Positions 7,071-13,179 of a stretch of 13,226 nt of DNA are shown piece after piece. The position numbers and the translations under genes are program-made. The DNA is from Deltaproteobacteria bacterium (GTDB lineage: Bacteria; Desulfobacterota; Desulfobaccia; Desulfobaccales; 0-14-0-80-60-11), in assembly GCA_016874945.1 (NCBI GenBank), contig VGSO01000040.1:1-13226 (forward strand). Reading direction: 5' to 3'. The notes beneath the pieces were generated by a model. The model made no database searches and was not told the DNA's origin. It saw only the letters and a program-made list of their open reading frames with translations. The stretch's first letter is position 1, and every line of letters begins with the position of its first letter.

Positions 7071-7124
7071 AAGAATTAGCGGGTTGGCCCGGAGCCTTGG
7101 CTCCGGGCCAACCCGCTAATTCTT
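7071..7124 (-). terminator. Perfect 26-bp inverted repeat, possible cooS transcription end
   Basis: The arms 7071-7096 and 7099-7124 are perfectly complementary over all 26 bases with a two-base loop (TT). The inner part is GC-rich (GGCCCGGAGCC / GGCTCCGGGCC) and the outer part AT-rich. On the minus strand it lies about 90 bp after the cooS stop and is followed by a weak T-tract (TTCTTTGG). It could stop transcription or protect an mRNA 3' end. Confidence 0.55.
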
Positions 7125-7127
7125 GCA

Positions 7128-7200
7128 CTTAAGGGATTGGGGGTGGGGGATTGGGGGTAAGGGCCGTTGGCCCTTAGCCCCCTCCCCCAAATATCCCGCC
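7128..7200 (-). repeat. Post-gene GC-rich hairpin repeat, copy 2
   Basis: On the minus strand this begins 14 bp after the cooS stop. It shares GAGGGGGCTAAGGGC and CCCCAATCCCTTAAG, in the same order, with the element after groEL. Here the central hairpin is longer: TAAGGGCC-gtt-GGCCCTTA on the plus strand. The plus strand also carries four closely spaced G-runs (from 7133), a potential G-quadruplex. Confidence 0.7.
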
Positions 7201-7213
7201 AGCAGCCATGCTC

Positions 7214-9232
7214 TTAATGTTCTTCGCCGGCCGCGGCTTCCAGTTGGCGGCGCATTTCCATATCCATGAGCACCCGTTCCCGGGCCTTGTCGATCCCTAA
7301 GGCTTTGCGCTTCAGGTCGATGTGGGCGATCATGCGCCGGGCCATTTCCATGGGATCGGCCACGAAGTCCCACTTGCCGCCGTACTCTTCCTCGATCCCC
7401 TTGAACAGGTACTCGGTCAGGATCTCGGAACCCGTGGAGGGGAAGGTCACTCCGAACAGGGTGTAAACCCCCGAGGCCACGAAGTACTGGCCGATGGCAA
7501 TGGCCTTCTCGGACATCCATTCCGGCGCGGCGCCCGCGGCGGGGAGATCTGAGATGTCCGTGCCCAGCCCCCCGGCCTTAACACAGGCGGTGGCGGCCAT
7601 GAGGATGCGGGAGTTGTCCACGCAGGCCCCCATGTGCAGCACCGGCGGAATGCCCACGGTCTCGCAAACCTCCGCCAGACCTTCGCCGCAGTACTTGCTG
7701 GCCGCTTCCGGGGTCAGCAGGCCATATTTGCCCGCGGCCATGGCGGCGCAGCCGGTGGACAGCACGATGACGTCATTCTTCAGCAGTTCCTTAATCAGGG
7801 TCATATGGGATGAGTCCTGGGGGGTGCGGCAGTTGTTGCAGCCCACCACGCCGGCCACGCCCCGAATGCGGCCATTGATGATGTTGTCGTTCAGGGTGTA
7901 GTAAGACCCCCGGATGGAGCCGCCCAGCAGGTACTGGATGGTCTCGTAGCTGAAGCCCACGATGGTGGGGCTGGAGACCTGGGGGATCATCACCGGGGCC
8001 CGGCGGTTGGGATAATTGTCGATGGCCGTGCGGATCACCTTCCGGGCCACGTCCAGGGCGTGATGGTCGTCAAAGGCAATGTGCATCGCCCCTTCCATCT
8101 TGGCCCGGTCGTCGGTGGTGATGATCTTGGTGTGGTAGCACTTGGCCACGTTGGCCAGGGCCTGCATCTCGCACTGCACGTCCACCACCAGGGCGTCCAC
8201 CGCGCCGGTGATCACCGCCAGTTCCTGGTGCAGGTAGTTCCCGGCCACCGGCACCCCGTGGCGCATGAGCACCTCGTTGGCGGAGCAGCACATGCCCGCC
8301 AGTTGAATGCCCTTGGCCCCCTTGCTCTGGGCGTACTGGATGAGCTCCGGCTCCTGGGAGGCCACGTAGAGCATTTCCGGCAGCAACGGCTCATGGCCGT
8401 GCATCACCACGTTGACGTGGTCTTCTTTGAGCACCCCTAAATTGATCTCCCCGGCGATGGGCACCGGGCAGCCGAACATGATGTCCTGGAGGTCGGTGGA
8501 GATCATGGACCCGGACCAGCCGTCCGCCAGGGCGCAGCGGGTGGACTGCTTGATGAGGTTGTGGTAGTCCTGGTCCACGCCCATGTGGGTGCGGTGCATC
8601 AGTTCCACCACCTCAATGTCCACGCCCCGGGGCACCACCCCGTGTTTGCGCCAGATTTCCTGGCGTTTCTTGGGGGCCCGACGCACGTAGTTGATCTCGC
8701 CCTCCTGCTGCCCGAACTCCGCCAGGATCTTGGGACCCAATTCCTTGGCGATGTCCTCGGCCGAACGGGGTTTGGCGTCTTCGCCTTCACCCACGGTGAT
8801 GGGCACATCCCAGTCTTTGGCCACCCGGCGCAGCTTGGCCACGTCCTTGAGCTTATAGCCCTGGGTGCGGCCGTTGGCCACTTCGATGAAGAGTTTGGCC
8901 ACCCCCCGGGAGTGGTCGCTGTGGCTTGCGGTGCCGCAAGCCACCATGCGGGCGAAGTTGCGGGCCACGATGGTTTCCGCGGTGGCGCCGCACAGGCCCA
9001 TGCGCTGTTTCTTCTCTTCGCCGGTCTCTTCCCCGGCCTTCTTCTTGGGCGGCGGCACCCGGCAGGGACCCTGGGCGCAGATGCGGCAGCAGGCGCCCTC
9101 CACCCCGATGGGGCAGGGCTTCATGGTGCGGGCCCGATCGAAAATGGTCTCCACATTCTCGGCCTGGGCCTTTTTCAGCATCTCCTGCGCCGCCACATCC
9201 ATGGACATTTTTTCGAAATCTAACTCGGCCAT
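7214..9232 (-). CDS. cooS: Anaerobic Ni-Fe carbon monoxide dehydrogenase catalytic subunit
   Basis: This 672-residue cytoplasmic enzyme catalyses reversible oxidation of CO to CO2. Metal ligands are visible in family order: D-cluster Cys40 and Cys48; B-cluster Cys49, Cys52, Cys57 and Cys81; C-cluster His280 (MHGHEP), Cys316 (GMCC), Cys354 (VDVQC), Cys465 (GCNN), Cys495 (STGC) and Cys537 (MGACVDN). The acid-base Lys576 in SEKAIAIG is also present. The set is complete, so the enzyme should be active. Compared with the Carboxydothermus CODH-II sequence as I recall it, the Cys57-Cys81 loop holds about 10 extra, mostly charged residues. The C-terminus is also longer. AAGGAG precedes the ATG, and a promoter lies at 9294-9322. 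No cooF, cooC, hydrogenase or acetyl-CoA synthase gene is adjacent, so its partner cannot be named. Confidence 0.97.
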   Translation of the reverse strand: MAELDFEKMSMDVAAQEMLKKAQAENVETIFDRARTMKPCPIGVEGACCRICAQGPCRVPPPKKKAGEETGEEKKQRMGLCGATAETIVARNFARMVACGTASHSDHSRGVAKLFIEVANGRTQGYKLKDVAKLRRVAKDWDVPITVGEGEDAKPRSAEDIAKELGPKILAEFGQQEGEINYVRRAPKKRQEIWRKHGVVPRGVDIEVVELMHRTHMGVDQDYHNLIKQSTRCALADGWSGSMISTDLQDIMFGCPVPIAGEINLGVLKEDHVNVVMHGHEPLLPEMLYVASQEPELIQYAQSKGAKGIQLAGMCCSANEVLMRHGVPVAGNYLHQELAVITGAVDALVVDVQCEMQALANVAKCYHTKIITTDDRAKMEGAMHIAFDDHHALDVARKVIRTAIDNYPNRRAPVMIPQVSSPTIVGFSYETIQYLLGGSIRGSYYTLNDNIINGRIRGVAGVVGCNNCRTPQDSSHMTLIKELLKNDVIVLSTGCAAMAAGKYGLLTPEAASKYCGEGLAEVCETVGIPPVLHMGACVDNSRILMAATACVKAGGLGTDISDLPAAGAAPEWMSEKAIAIGQYFVASGVYTLFGVTFPSTGSEILTEYLFKGIEEEYGGKWDFVADPMEMARRMIAHIDLKRKALGIDKARERVLMDMEMRRQLEAAAGEEH

Positions 9233-9293
9233 GTTTTGCTCCTTAATTCAATAAGTTTCCCTAAATTATCAAGTGAAATGATTTACTATAGCG

Positions 9294-9322
9294 GTATTAT
9301 CATCTAAACAATACCATGTCAA
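9294..9322 (-). promoter_or_regulatory. cooS promoter with internal dyad
   Basis: On the minus strand TTGACA (9322-9317), exactly 17 bases and TAATAC (9299-9294) form a near-consensus sigma70 promoter, giving a ~55-nt leader. A dyad GGTATT-N11-AATACC (9293-9315) fills the spacer and overlaps the -10 box, a position typical of repressor sites. It does not match the CRP/CooA-like TGTCR-N6-YGACA pattern. Confidence 0.7.
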
Positions 9323-9343
9323 GATATAATATTTCAAAAATGG

Positions 9344-9450
9344 CCTCACGCCAAGGCGCCAAGGCGGAAAGCTCGCAAAAACCTTTCCTGTAAGGGCACG
9401 GTCATGGGCGTGCCCTTATTATCTTTGCGCCTTTGCGCCTTGGCGTGAGG
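9344..9450. repeat. 107-bp nested inverted-repeat element
   Basis: The outer arms CCTCACGCCAAGGCG (9344-9358) and CGCCTTGGCGTGAGG (9436-9450) are perfect 15-bp inverted repeats. They resemble a dispersed 'ctttgcgcc ttggcgtgag' type of repeat. The centre holds an unrelated perfect hairpin, TAAGGGCACG-gtcatggg-CGTGCCCTTA (9391-9418). It fills the space between the glucanase stop and the cooS promoter and could end glucanase transcription. Confidence 0.75.
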
Positions 9451-9460
9451 TTTTTCTTTA

Positions 9461-10375
9461 TCATTCCAACAACAAGGCATTGGCCGCGGCAGCACCCGAA
9501 CTGATAGGAAACTTAGGCTGGCTGCCGGTAGTATAAAGTCCGAAGTGCGCTTCGTAAGGTTCGCCTTTCCAAGGTTCATCAAACATCTCAAATATAAACG
9601 AGGTGACTTTATGGGCGCTGGCCCATTGGACATATTGGCGGAAATACTGTTGCTCCTGGGCGATGCCGGGCACCGCCCCGCCATGGGGCGGGCCCTGGCT
9701 GGGCCAGCCCGTCTCGCCGACTATGATGGTCTTGGAAGGTATCGCCTTTTTCAAGGCATTATAGTCGGATTCAAATTGATTAATGGCATTGCCGATGGAG
9801 GCCTGGTCCCAAAAGGGGTAGATATTGGCATAAATAAACTGGTCCACATGGTCCGCCAGGCTGGCGTGGCCGACCCAGACCCCCCAGGTCTGGCAGGTGG
9901 ACACCGGCAGGTTGAGTCCTGCTTGCTTGAGGGCGTTACGGGCATAATCCATATAAGCAATGATGGCCGCTTCGGAGACGTCCCCCAGACATTCATTGCC
10001 GACGATGAGGGCCTTCACCATGTTGGGGTATTGCACCGCCTGCTGAACCCCCTGGTTAATCAAGGCCTTGGTTTTAAGGTCATCTGTGGGGTAAATCCAG
10101 AGCCCCAGATGAACGGCGACCCCATACTGGTGCGCCGCGGGCACGGTATAAGCATTGGCGTACTCCACGCTCCAGGTCCGGATCATTTTAAAGTTGCGGG
10201 CGATCAGCCGCATATCGGCCTCAATCTCGGCCTGGGTGTAATCTCCCCAGCCTTTGCCGGGAGTATGATAAGGTTGATATCCCACGCCGACATATTGGGG
10301 GTCAAAACCCGCGGCCAGGCACACCATTGGGCAGCACAAAATAGCCAGGCCCGCCAACAGCAAAATTTTCCTCAT
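9461..10375 (-). CDS. Exported GH17-like beta-1,3-glucanase (COG5309 type)
   Basis: This 304-residue protein has a signal peptide (MRKILLLAGL..., cleavage probably after CLA at residue 21), so it is exported. The TIM-barrel signs of clan GH-A family 17 are present: GVGYQPYHTPG near 31-40, the acid/base Glu128 in LIVGNECLGD, and the nucleophile Glu221 in IIVGETGWPSQG. A final FEMFDEPWK (262-270) is also seen. GH17 enzymes act on beta-1,3-glucans, as hydrolases or glucanosyl transferases. I chose the ATG at 10375 because AAGGAG lies 7 bp upstream and the signal peptide begins there. It follows the SUMF1-like gene by 61 bp on the same strand and is probably co-transcribed. The physiological substrate is not known. 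Confidence 0.88.
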   Translation of the reverse strand: MRKILLLAGLAILCCPMVCLAAGFDPQYVGVGYQPYHTPGKGWGDYTQAEIEADMRLIARNFKMIRTWSVEYANAYTVPAAHQYGVAVHLGLWIYPTDDLKTKALINQGVQQAVQYPNMVKALIVGNECLGDVSEAAIIAYMDYARNALKQAGLNLPVSTCQTWGVWVGHASLADHVDQFIYANIYPFWDQASIGNAINQFESDYNALKKAIPSKTIIVGETGWPSQGPPHGGAVPGIAQEQQYFRQYVQWASAHKVTSFIFEMFDEPWKGEPYEAHFGLYTTGSQPKFPISSGAAAANALLLE

Positions 10376-10436
10376 CAACTGTCTCCTTAAGTGGGGAGCC
10401 GACTGATCGTCGCCTTCCCCGATCTGGGTTAAGGAC

Positions 10437-11240
10437 TCATTTACCTCCAGCAGGCAGCCGGACAACGCGAAAGCCGATGTAGCCGTCGGTAAAGTCCGGC
10501 GGGGCCGACTGGCGGGCGGCGCAGCGCAGGTCCCGGGCCAGGGAGAACCAGGAGCCGCCCTTGAGGAGGCGGGCCGTCCCGGGTTTGAAAGGTCCCCGGG
10601 ACCGCGGGGGAGTGTAAGGGTCCAGGCACCATTCCGCGGCATTGCCGGCCATGTCAAAGAGGCCGAAGCCATTGGGGGGGTAGGAGGCCACCGGCATGGT
10701 AAGGCGGCGCCCCCCGGCCCGGTAGTTGGCTTTTAGTGCGCCGCCGGCGTCGGGGAGGGCATCTCCCCAGGGATAAGCCTTGCCGCTTAAGCCGCCCCGG
10801 GCCGCGGCCTCCCACTGGGCTTCCGTGGGCAGACGGAAGGACTGGCCCGTAACCTGGGAGAGCCACTCGGCAAAGGCCGCGGCGTCGTGCCAGGTCACCC
10901 CCACCACCGGCTGGGTGGGATCGTTCAGGTTTTTGTCTTCCCAATACAGGGGCGGGGGATGACCAGTGGCCTTGAGGAACCGGGCATACTGGGCGTTGGT
11001 GATTTCAGTGGCGGCGATATAAAAAGGCTCCAGGGAGACCCGCTGGGGCTGGGACTCATCCACGTAGCGCCCGGGTTCCTGGGGAGGTGAACCGATGATG
11101 TAAGATCCGCCGGGAACCAGGCGGAAACGGATTCCCTGATATTCCAGCATTTCCTGGGAAAGGGCCGGGAGCGGAGGGCGGATAAACTGGAAGGCCAGGA
11201 TTAAGCTGACTAATACCAGGAGAGATCTGACTGTCTTCAT
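10437..11240 (-). CDS. Exported SUMF1/formylglycine-generating-enzyme-fold protein
   Basis: This 267-residue protein starts with a hydrophobic signal segment (MKTVRSLLVLVSLILAFQFI), so it is exported or membrane-tethered. The rest is one FGE-sulfatase (SUMF1) domain: VPGGSYIIGS, EITNAQYARFL, GVTWHDAAAFAEWLS, FRLPTEAQWEAAARGG, GFGLFDMAGNAAEWC, LLKGGSWF and YIGFRVVR. True formylglycine-generating enzymes use two cysteines five residues apart. Here only the RCAAR cysteine (Cys240) remains and the earlier one is Ala. A canonical FGE role is therefore doubtful, and no sulfatase is nearby. The ATG at 11240 has a weak RBS. The alternative upstream start at 11369 would place the signal segment internally. 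It probably forms a unit with the downstream glucanase. Confidence 0.85.
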   Translation of the reverse strand: MKTVRSLLVLVSLILAFQFIRPPLPALSQEMLEYQGIRFRLVPGGSYIIGSPPQEPGRYVDESQPQRVSLEPFYIAATEITNAQYARFLKATGHPPPLYWEDKNLNDPTQPVVGVTWHDAAAFAEWLSQVTGQSFRLPTEAQWEAAARGGLSGKAYPWGDALPDAGGALKANYRAGGRRLTMPVASYPPNGFGLFDMAGNAAEWCLDPYTPPRSRGPFKPGTARLLKGGSWFSLARDLRCAARQSAPPDFTDGYIGFRVVRLPAGGK

Positions 11241-11686
11241 ATCTTTGATAATTATAGAAGAAAGGGCAAAAGGCGGAAAGGGGAAAAGGGGAAGGGTATA
11301 TGAGGCGGCGGGGCCTGCCAACCAAGAGCACATTTGGACAGGGTATCGAAGTATTTTCCCTGGACCCAACGGCGCGGATAGAGGGCAGGTATACGTAACA
11401 AATCCTGATTTTTCCAGTAATGGTGGTGTGTTAAGTGCTGTTTTTGTGCTCCTTCAGTTTTTCCTCGCAACGTGTACTTTAAATTAGCTTCATTTCAGGA
11501 ATCTTGCTATCATTTGTTTATCCGTCCGGAGGATAGGGCTCTGCTGGAGAGCAACCCGAGCGCCGTGGCGGGGGATGACGGAGGGACAGGGCTAAGCGCT
11601 CTGTCCTTCTTTTTTCCTGCCCCTCCAGATTCCCCTTAAGCGGTAAACTCCGGGGTTGTGGGGGCAGCGCCCCCACCTTATGATCG
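11241..11686. other. Gene-free decayed intergenic region with hairpins
   Basis: I find no convincing gene here. A purine-rich tract (about 11257-11300, G-runs separated by A) lies upstream of the SUMF1-like gene. A plus-strand terminator-like hairpin and a GTGGGGGC-agc-GCCCCCAC dyad (11658-11676) occur near the recombinase remnant. The remainder looks like degraded sequence and fits the gene remnants next to it. Confidence 0.5.
11584..11616 (+). terminator. Terminator-like hairpin, plus strand, no gene upstream
   Basis: GGACAGGGC-taagc-GCTCTGTCC (one G-T pair) is followed by TTCTTTTTTC. The shape is that of an intrinsic terminator, but no plus-strand gene precedes it. The surrounding 11581-11640 (GAGGG...GGGCTAAG... 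CCCCTTAAG) resembles a diverged copy of the post-gene element seen after groEL and cooS. Confidence 0.5.
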
Positions 11687-12205
11687 TCACTCCGGTAACG
11701 TTCGGTGCATGACCACCTCCATGGCTTTATAGTAATCTCTCTGGACCTTAAGGTTAGAAACCTTGCAGTAGCGCTGGGTAGTGGTAATCCAGGTGTGCCC
11801 CAGGAGATCCTGGATGGTGGCCAGGTCCGCATCGGCATTTAACATTTGGGTTGCCATGGTGTGCCGGAGGCGATGGCAGGACACGGTTACCCGGGTCTTC
11901 CGGGCATAGTATTCCATCCGTTTCTGTATGCCCCTCACGGAGAGAGGTTTGCCGGTGTAAGGACCCTTTTCCACCAAAAAGACCTGCTTGGCCTTGGCCC
12001 GGGGTCTGAGCTGCAGGTGCTCCACCAGGGCCTGATGGGTATCCGGGCTGATATACACGACCCGGTCCTTCCCGCCCTTGCCGTGCTGGACCAGGAGCCT
12101 GCCTCGCGTGAGGTCTAGGGCCTCCAGGGTAAGATTTGCCACCTCTTCCACCCGCAAGCCACTGCGCAGCATCAGCAAGAAGAGGGCCCGGTCCCGGGGT
12201 CGCTC
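11687..12205 (-). pseudogene. Tyrosine recombinase/integrase, catalytic domain only
   Basis: The frame encodes an intact catalytic domain of a phage-integrase/Xer-type recombinase. Counting from an internal ATG at 12178, the catalytic residues are Arg9 (SGLR), Lys37 (KGGKDR), His102 and Arg105 (CHRLRH), His128 (LLGH) and the nucleophile Tyr137 (TTTQRYCKV). Homology continues upstream of that ATG (ERPRDRALFLLM) to about 12200. The N-terminal core-binding domain is missing, and a TAG closes the frame at 12257-12259. No ribosome-binding site fits the internal ATG. Beyond about 12205 the opposite strand reads as pirin, so the gene was broken by a rearrangement. It is probably inactive, since the lone catalytic domain lacks the DNA-clamping half. 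Confidence 0.8.
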
Positions 12206-12385
12206 GATGACGGTGACCAGGTAATGGTTTCGACGGAGGGAGAGGCGGTTAGGTTCCTACTGATCTCGGGCCGGCCCATAGGTGAACCGGTGGCCTGGTA
12301 TGGCCCTATTGTGATGAATACGGAGGAGGAACTGCGGATCGCTTTTGAAGAATACCGTAATGGCACTTTCATCAAACATAAATAA
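12206..12385 (+). pseudogene. C-terminal fragment of a pirin-family protein
   Basis: On the plus strand, 59 codons read as the extreme C-terminus of a pirin (cupin-fold, metal-binding; some members are quercetinases). DDGDQV is followed by VRFLLISGRPIGEPVAWYGP, then IVMNTEEEL and FEEYRNGTF, ending in a TAA at 12383-12385. These are the most conserved C-terminal pirin motifs (RFLL-GxP-EP-YGPxVMNT-EE-F-YxxGTF). The first ~230 residues of a normal pirin are absent, and I could not find them on the other side of the recombinase remnant. It has no start site of its own and is a dead remnant. The fragment is short but the match is clear. Confidence 0.8.
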
Positions 12386-12635
12386 CCTCGGGAATTCCTC
12401 ACGCCCCACAGTTACGATATATAAGCTTTTTGGCTCAGTGACAAGTTTCGGATCAGCGCAGATAGCGCCACCATTTCACAGTTTCGCCTATCAAGCACTT
12501 GATCAAAGGTATAGTTCTATTTAAACAACCGAGGTTGCTAATGGTGGTGGGCACTCTGATACCGTGCTGCGCTATGGCGACCCCCCAAGAAGCGGCGGCC
12601 TTTGAGGTGAATATTTGAGAGACTCGGGCCGCTGT
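12386..12635. other. Intergenic spacer after the pirin remnant
   Basis: No supported gene. Small dyads are ATCAAG-ca-CTTGAT (12490-12503) and CAACC-ga-GGTTG (12525-12536). Short open frames on both strands (25-35 codons) lack recognisable motifs. The last part overlaps a weak hairpin (CGGGCC/GGCCCG, 12625-12646) around the stop of the next gene. Confidence 0.4.
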
Positions 12636-13088
12636 TCATGGGCCCGGATAAATTTCCCGCACTTCCTGGAACCGGGTCACCATAATGAATTTTTCCACCT
12701 TGACCCGGATGAGGGCGCAGGTGGGTGCGGTGACGAACTCCTCAAGATAGGGATGCTTTTTCAGGTAGAGCTGTAGATATTTTTCCCGGTCTGAGTCGAG
12801 GGCCTCTTCAGCGGTTCCCAGGACCGTCACGGCCGAGGCCTCATCAAAATCCTTTTCTTGGTTGCTGCGGTTATCAATGAGCAGGGACACCCAAGGCTCC
12901 GCTGTCAGGTTGGCATACTTACGGGTAGCCCGGCTGGTGGCGAAAAAGATATATTTCAAGTCTTCGGTGGCGGCAAAGGCTATCAGGTTGCTGTAAGGCC
13001 GGCCGGACATCTGGGTGGACAGCGCCGCCAGACGTTGGCTGGTCAGAAGACTCTGGACGATCTCTTTCATCTCTGCCGTGTCAATCAT
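12636..13088 (-). CDS. Pyridoxamine 5'-phosphate oxidase-fold flavoprotein
   Basis: This 150-residue protein has the split-barrel FMN-binding fold of the pyridoxamine-phosphate-oxidase-like superfamily. It opens with a helix (MKEIVQSLLTSQRLAALST) followed by strand SGRPYSNLIAFAATED. The flavin-phosphate region YIFFATSRATRKYANL (about 46-61) comes next, then WVSLLIDN and VTVLGTAEEA. Members bind FMN, F420 or heme and include general stress and heme-degrading proteins. True PdxH is longer, so vitamin B6 synthesis is unlikely. The ATG at 13088 is preceded by AAGGTGA at short spacing. The gene is single, with AT-rich palindromes upstream that may hold its control site. The fold is secure, the substrate unknown. 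Confidence 0.88.
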   Translation of the reverse strand: MIDTAEMKEIVQSLLTSQRLAALSTQMSGRPYSNLIAFAATEDLKYIFFATSRATRKYANLTAEPWVSLLIDNRSNQEKDFDEASAVTVLGTAEEALDSDREKYLQLYLKKHPYLEEFVTAPTCALIRVKVEKFIMVTRFQEVREIYPGP

Positions 13089-13158
13089 AGGTCACCTTGA
13101 AGTATACTGAAAAGATACCCAAGATCAGAGGGTGATTCCCCGTCATTAACCAGATTTT

Positions 13159-13179
13159 ACCAAAATTTTGGTTCCGGAA
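13159..13179. promoter_or_regulatory. Two adjoining palindromes upstream of the flavoprotein gene
   Basis: ACCAAAATTTTGGT (13159-13172, perfect 14-bp palindrome) overlaps TTCCGGAA (13172-13179, perfect 8-bp palindrome) by one base. They lie 71-91 bp before the flavoprotein start and could be a regulator site. No clear promoter hexamers or known consensus were identified. Confidence 0.35.

Noticed and set aside
8561..9223. A 220-codon open frame antisense to cooS
   Set aside because: It has low-complexity His/Gly/Leu composition caused by cooS codon bias, and no family motifs.
9293..9322. CooA binding site at the cooS promoter
   Set aside because: The dyad GGTATT/AATACC does not match the CRP/CooA half-site TGTCR...YGACA. 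Only the -35 hexamer resembles one half by chance.
9545..10390. A 281-codon plus-strand open frame antisense to the glucanase
   Set aside because: The minus-strand frame has a signal peptide, RBS and both GH17 catalytic Glu motifs, and the plus frame has none of these.
10437..11369. A longer SUMF1-like protein starting at 11369
   Set aside because: The extra 43 residues would put the signal segment in the middle of the protein, and they come from a purine-tract region with no homology.
11687..12178. An intact integrase of a complete mobile element
   Set aside because: The N-terminal core-binding domain is missing, the frame closes at 12257, and no attachment-site duplication or cargo genes were found.
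12540..12617. A 25-codon plus-strand frame ending AAAFEVNI
   Set aside because: It is too short, has no ribosome-binding site and no recognisable motif.
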